A stretch of 64,000 nucleotides of DNA from Struthio camelus (taxonomy: Eukaryota; Chordata; Aves; Struthioniformes; Struthionidae), in contig NC_090954.1 in NCBI RefSeq assembly GCF_040807025.1, positions 21,022,501 through 21,086,500 on the forward strand, read 5' to 3'. A model generated the notes under the pieces. The model saw nothing but the letters and a program-made list of their open reading frames with translations. It ran no database searches and had not been told where the DNA came from. The position numbers were made by a program, and so were the translations under genes. Shown in pieces: positions 60,171 to 64,000 of this stretch. The stretch's first letter is position 1, and each line of letters opens with the position of its first letter.

Positions 60171-63100
60171 CTTGGAAACAGCAGACAAAAACCAGATATG
60201 AAGGCAGGTGAGAAACAGTCCTGAGGGAACAAGTCATCTCAGAAACAACCCCCAGCCCCTACATTATTTACAAGGTGAATGTGGCTGTCTCGGCAAATGG
60301 ATTTACTGCTGTGCTTTGGAGATGCAGGGGCACAGCTGGAAGGTACCTAGACTCTCCTGGGAGAACATGTCAGATGCAAAGCCTGAGAGGACTTCTGCTC
60401 AGGTCAAGACTCTCGGCTGCTTGTGATGCTTCCTACTGCCTGACTTGCCACCTCCGGTTCAACTGAGTGGCTGCTGTAGATCCCACTGCACTTAGGCATT
60501 AACTCAGGGCCGCGGCCTGCACGCCGCAGCCCAGACACCTGGAGGTTATGCACTGCGGCACTAAGCACTGCAACATTTAAGGCAGATCCTTCTGAATGCA
60601 GCCCTAACAAGAGCAGAACAGCCTGCTGGGTGCTTTGGCACTTCTAAGAAGCCCATCAACCTAGTTATCTCTAAAATAATGCCCTTGGTTATCAGCATGA
60701 AATCCCCAAGAAGTTTAGCCTGCACCTATTTGTACACCATTTCTACATCCTATACGCCTTTCAAAAGGACATAAAGCACAAAAGCAGGAAGCACTGCTGT
60801 GCTCATTTTGCTTGGAAGTGGATGTTTTCAAGACCTGACTGGATAAAGCCCTGAGCAAACCTCCTCTGATCTTACAGACATCCCTGCTTTGAGCAGGAAG
60901 TTGGACTGGAGACCTCTGGGGGTCCCTTCCAACCTGAATTATTTTGTGATTCAATGCCACAATGTTTAGCCTAGCCAGCGGTGACATCAACATCTCCTCG
61001 GATGCGGGTAAAGCATCTTTCCTCATCCCAATCACTTAACACGTTTCAGAATCACTTTCTCTCTCACTGAAACATATGTATTTGCTATCGGGGCCAGAAG
61101 ACAGAAGCTGTCAGAAAGCAAAGTCGAAGGACTAGCTGCGAGATGGCAAATGGCTGAAGTACAGGGCCAAGGGGCTTCTGCTGGCAGCTTGTTGAGCAGC
61201 GCTGCCTGTCTCCCTTATACAAAGGGTACCCTCAGGGGCTTGACAGAGCGCGAGAGCTGAGCAAAGGCATGCAGTAAGCAAGGAAAAGGCTCTCCCAGAG
61301 AAGGCTGCAGAGACCAATGCTCCAGCATCACTGCCAAAGACACCGGGTCAGGCAGGGAGTGGACCTGGCACAGCATGAGGAAAGAGAAAGCAGAGAGACC
61401 AGGCTGAAGATGGGCTACCCCAAGGGCAGGAGAAAGCAGCAAGGAAGTCTGTTCAGAAAAGGATTCTGTCACAAACAGAAATACTACGGGATGTTTTTAC
61501 AGGTGATCCCCAACGAGAAGGTATGCATGGGCAGTGCTCCTTCCTGCCTAACACGCTCCGGTGACAACCACTGCCCCTTTTTGGTACGTGTGAATGAAAC
61601 CTGAGGACTCCAACCACACAAGCAGAACTGTTTTTGCAATAGCATATACAGGAACATGCCTAGCGTACCACAATTTGCTTTGACATAGTTACTTCAATTT
61701 GTTCCCTGCAGGAGTGAGTTTAAATGGAGTACTTTGCATCCATTAGACGTAGCTGTTTTTAGCTCAGTTGCTGGGACAATAACTACTTTAACAATTTTAT
61801 TTTAAAATAAGGCTTATTTTCACGTAATAAGGTATCACTAATTTTTGCATTTAAATGATACCCCTTTCAAAAAGTCCTGCTATCAGTATTGCTGGCTGCT
61901 ACATAAATAATCTTCTGGAAAATAAAATGCTGCCCAGGAACTGGATAAGGAAAAAAAGACCTTCTGGGACTCAAAGACTTCGTGGCCTTGACTCTTACCT
62001 CAGTTTTACTCCAGCTGAGGCAATGTCAAGGTACCAGGAGGAGCTAAGGCTCAGGGAAATATTCTTAAGTGGCAGAGGAGGAAAAAGGCTGTGATCAACC
62101 TGATGGGTCATCTGTCATCCAACCAGTACAATGCCAGGGACTACTACTGTCCTGGGGACCAGCTCCAAGCCCGAAGGGCGCTGAAGGAGCACAAGTAATT
62201 CATTTTATTTTAGATTGTGGGCTCTTTGTAACTAAACAGGCAAGAGCTGACAACCACGGTTCAAAGTCTACGTTAAACTAGTTGAGAAGTAAGTCTTATT
62301 CACAAAATTCCTTGGTGTTCTTTTCATGACTTTTCTGAAACAGGACTGCATCCCAGGCTTTATGCCGCCCTCGGTACCATCTCTGGCAGATTTGTCCCTG
62401 ACTCCAGTAGAATAAGAACGAACCCAGGAGACATCCTCCTGATCAAGACAACCCCAAGTAACTACCGTACACTCGCCAATTTGCTGAGAACAGAATAATG
62501 AAACAACAGTGCTCTTTTTCTGCAAGCCATTCAAGTCCAATTCTTACTCACTGATTTACTATTTCAAAGTATTCACCCAGTAGCTGATATAAATAAACTT
62601 CAGCCTAGGCTTCACCAGAGCCATTTATTTTTCACTACCCAGGGCACGAGATTAGACACTTAAACCATGAGATCTCTCCTGGATCCTGCTGTGCCACTGA
62701 AAGGGGGTGTTATGTCCGATGGCTTGTCACCACCACTGAATCCAAAACGGAGTCTTAGCTGCACAATACTTTTTGTACTTTTTCATTCTAAGGAGAATAA
62801 TGAAAAGAAAGTAACTTCCCAGACAAACAACCGCCATGCTGAAATTCATTCCACTTTAGGGTTTTGCAGACATTTTTTTGAACCAAGCAGCAGTTGAACA
62901 AATAAATCAAAACAATGGATAAAGAGATAATGCAAACAATGGAAAGGCAGTCAGCCCATGGGTTCACAGAAGCGTTTGCAAGAAATTCTTTGTATGACTA
63001 ATTCGGGTCTAATCACACTGGTACCTGAACAGAAAACTTAGGGGAGAAGCAACTCAGCATAGAGCTTACTGATTGCAGCTGCTTTTGGTTCATAGGAAAG

Positions 63101-63660
63101 ATCCCATGGTTTCCCTTTAGCATTGATACGTCAAGGAAGAAATCTGGTGTTTGGATGGTTATGTGAAGACTCTGTGTCTAGTTTGCTGGTTAAGATCCCC
63201 CTCGCTTGAGTAAAAACTAGAAAGTATCGTCATCTGATGGCTGACCCGTTGGTAAACTGCTGGTCCCAGCCCATTCCATCACTGCAGCCCCTCTTCCACT
63301 GACAGACCATGGAATAATTATTACTGAGAAACACTGAACTATGGGGGTATATTTAAGTAATTACAGACAAAAGAATCAGCTTGCAACACAAGGCCCTTAA
63401 GCCTAAAATGAATAAAAGTGGTCTAAAGTTTTCCATTTTTACAAAAATCCCAGAATTAATAACAAAAGGGATGAAAGTTGTCCAAGAAATATGTAACTGG
63501 CAGAGCAGGGAAAGTATTTTAGGCACGCGTTCACCAGATTAGTCGGTGTAGTATTAGTCGGTGAGCAACTTCTTTAACCATCACATTTCCAGGACGTGCT
63601 ACACAGGGCATTTGCACTAGTGTGTTGTACATTGATTTAGAATTAGGGAACTATCTTTAC
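60171..63660 (-). other. SIL1: SIL1 intron
   Basis: Intron of about 3.5 kb with donor GTAAAG at 63655-63660 and acceptor AG at 60171-60172 (- strand). It contains a CR1 3' fragment (about 60822-60955). Otherwise it is AT-rich in the middle (about 61.6-61.9 kb) with no recognised gene. Confidence 0.92.
60822..60955 (+). mobile_element. CR1 LINE 3'-end fragment
   Basis: ttttcaagacctgactggat, then aaagccctgagcaa, ttggactggagacctctggg, ggtcccttccaacctgaatt and attttgtgattcaatg follow the known CR1 3' region in order, including the CCCTTCCAACC block and the ATTCTGTGATTC-like terminus. It is a 5'-truncated, diverged copy inserted antisense to SIL1. The left boundary is approximate. Confidence 0.85.
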
Positions 63661-63757
63661 CATTCTTTCCATCTTCTCACTTTCCTTCATTTTAGCCAAA
63701 GCCTTTTTGAGCTCCTGTGATGTGAATGAACTTGAGTCAATATCCACCTTGCCCAGC
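63661..63757 (-). CDS. SIL1: SIL1 coding exon (linker before the folded core)
   Basis: This exon encodes LGKVDIDSSSFTSQELKKAL, then AKMKESEKMERM, preceded by one base (G) completing a codon from the upstream exon. Human SIL1 has [20 protein letters not shown] and AKFKEGAEMESS at this place. The acceptor is ctttcctctgcaag (AG at 63758-63759, - strand) and the donor is ATG|gtaaag at 63661|63660. The length is 97 nt. It is the most N-terminal SIL1 exon in the window; the signal peptide and first exons lie beyond 64000. Divergence from human is higher than in the ARM exons, as expected for this region. Confidence 0.93.
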
Positions 63758-64000
63758 CTTGCAGAGGAAAGAAAACAAAACGTTGTATGAGTGAACAATT
63801 TTATCTGTCTGATTTTCATGGCAATACAGTAACAATGGATAATATCAGGAAGAAAGAAGCTAAAAGCACTATATTTCCACATATCTCATCTACCATATAA
63901 AGAAAAACTCCATGCTCAACAGAAGATTAGGCTGAGTGCTACATTTCTTGTGTGGTTTGTAGACATCTCACCCTGACAATCATAAAAGGCTTCATAATCT
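63758..64000 (-). other. SIL1: SIL1 intron (partial)
   Basis: The sequence to the right edge is AT-rich with no recognisable exon. The T-rich acceptor side of this intron (tttgttttctttcctctgcaag on the - strand) is visible next to the exon. Confidence 0.85.

Overview
This is a stretch of vertebrate nuclear DNA, almost certainly from a sauropsid and most likely a bird. The genes are split into short exons with GT-AG introns, and intergenic and intronic DNA dominates. The repeats are sparse, degraded CR1 retrotransposon 3' ends, a possible MIR relic and homopolymer or microsatellite tracts. There are GC-rich CpG islands. I see no bacterial, plasmid or phage features and no CRISPR array. The bird assignment is inferred from CR1 remnants, low repeat density and compact gene layout. 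It is not proven.

Two recognisable protein-coding genes converge tail to tail. On the + strand, positions 1 to about 6.8 kb carry the 3' end of CTNNA1 (alpha-E-catenin). The last two coding exons are present (1813-1947 and 5525-5812), followed by a 3' UTR of about 1 kb. On the - strand, about 14.15 kb to beyond 64 kb carries the 3' part of SIL1, the nucleotide exchange factor for the ER Hsp70 BiP. Six coding exons are visible (63661-63757, 59979-60170, 54881-55002, 19343-19439, 16906-17070, 14247-14603). Together they encode the C-terminal 342 or so residues. The signal peptide and N-terminal exons lie beyond the right edge. CTNNA1 and SIL1 are also convergent neighbours on human chromosome 5q31, so the synteny supports both calls. 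The two genes act independently: one links cadherins to actin, the other supports protein folding in the ER.

The gap of about 7 kb between the two 3' ends holds an orphan CpG island (about 8.9-10.5 kb) with no convincing ORF, plus low-complexity tracts. The SIL1 intron between 19,440 and 54,880 is about 35 kb and mostly featureless apart from small repeats and possible regulatory AT-rich segments. The SIL1 intron between 55,003 and 59,978 is the most interesting part. It holds a second CpG island (about 57.55-58.07 kb) whose - strand has an ATG-initiated open frame ending at a consensus splice donor. Downstream of it lies an open, coding-looking segment (56,379-56,552) with its own consensus donor. 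Both are in the right phase to splice onto the next SIL1 exon. This suggests, but does not prove, an alternative SIL1 transcript with a different N-terminus.
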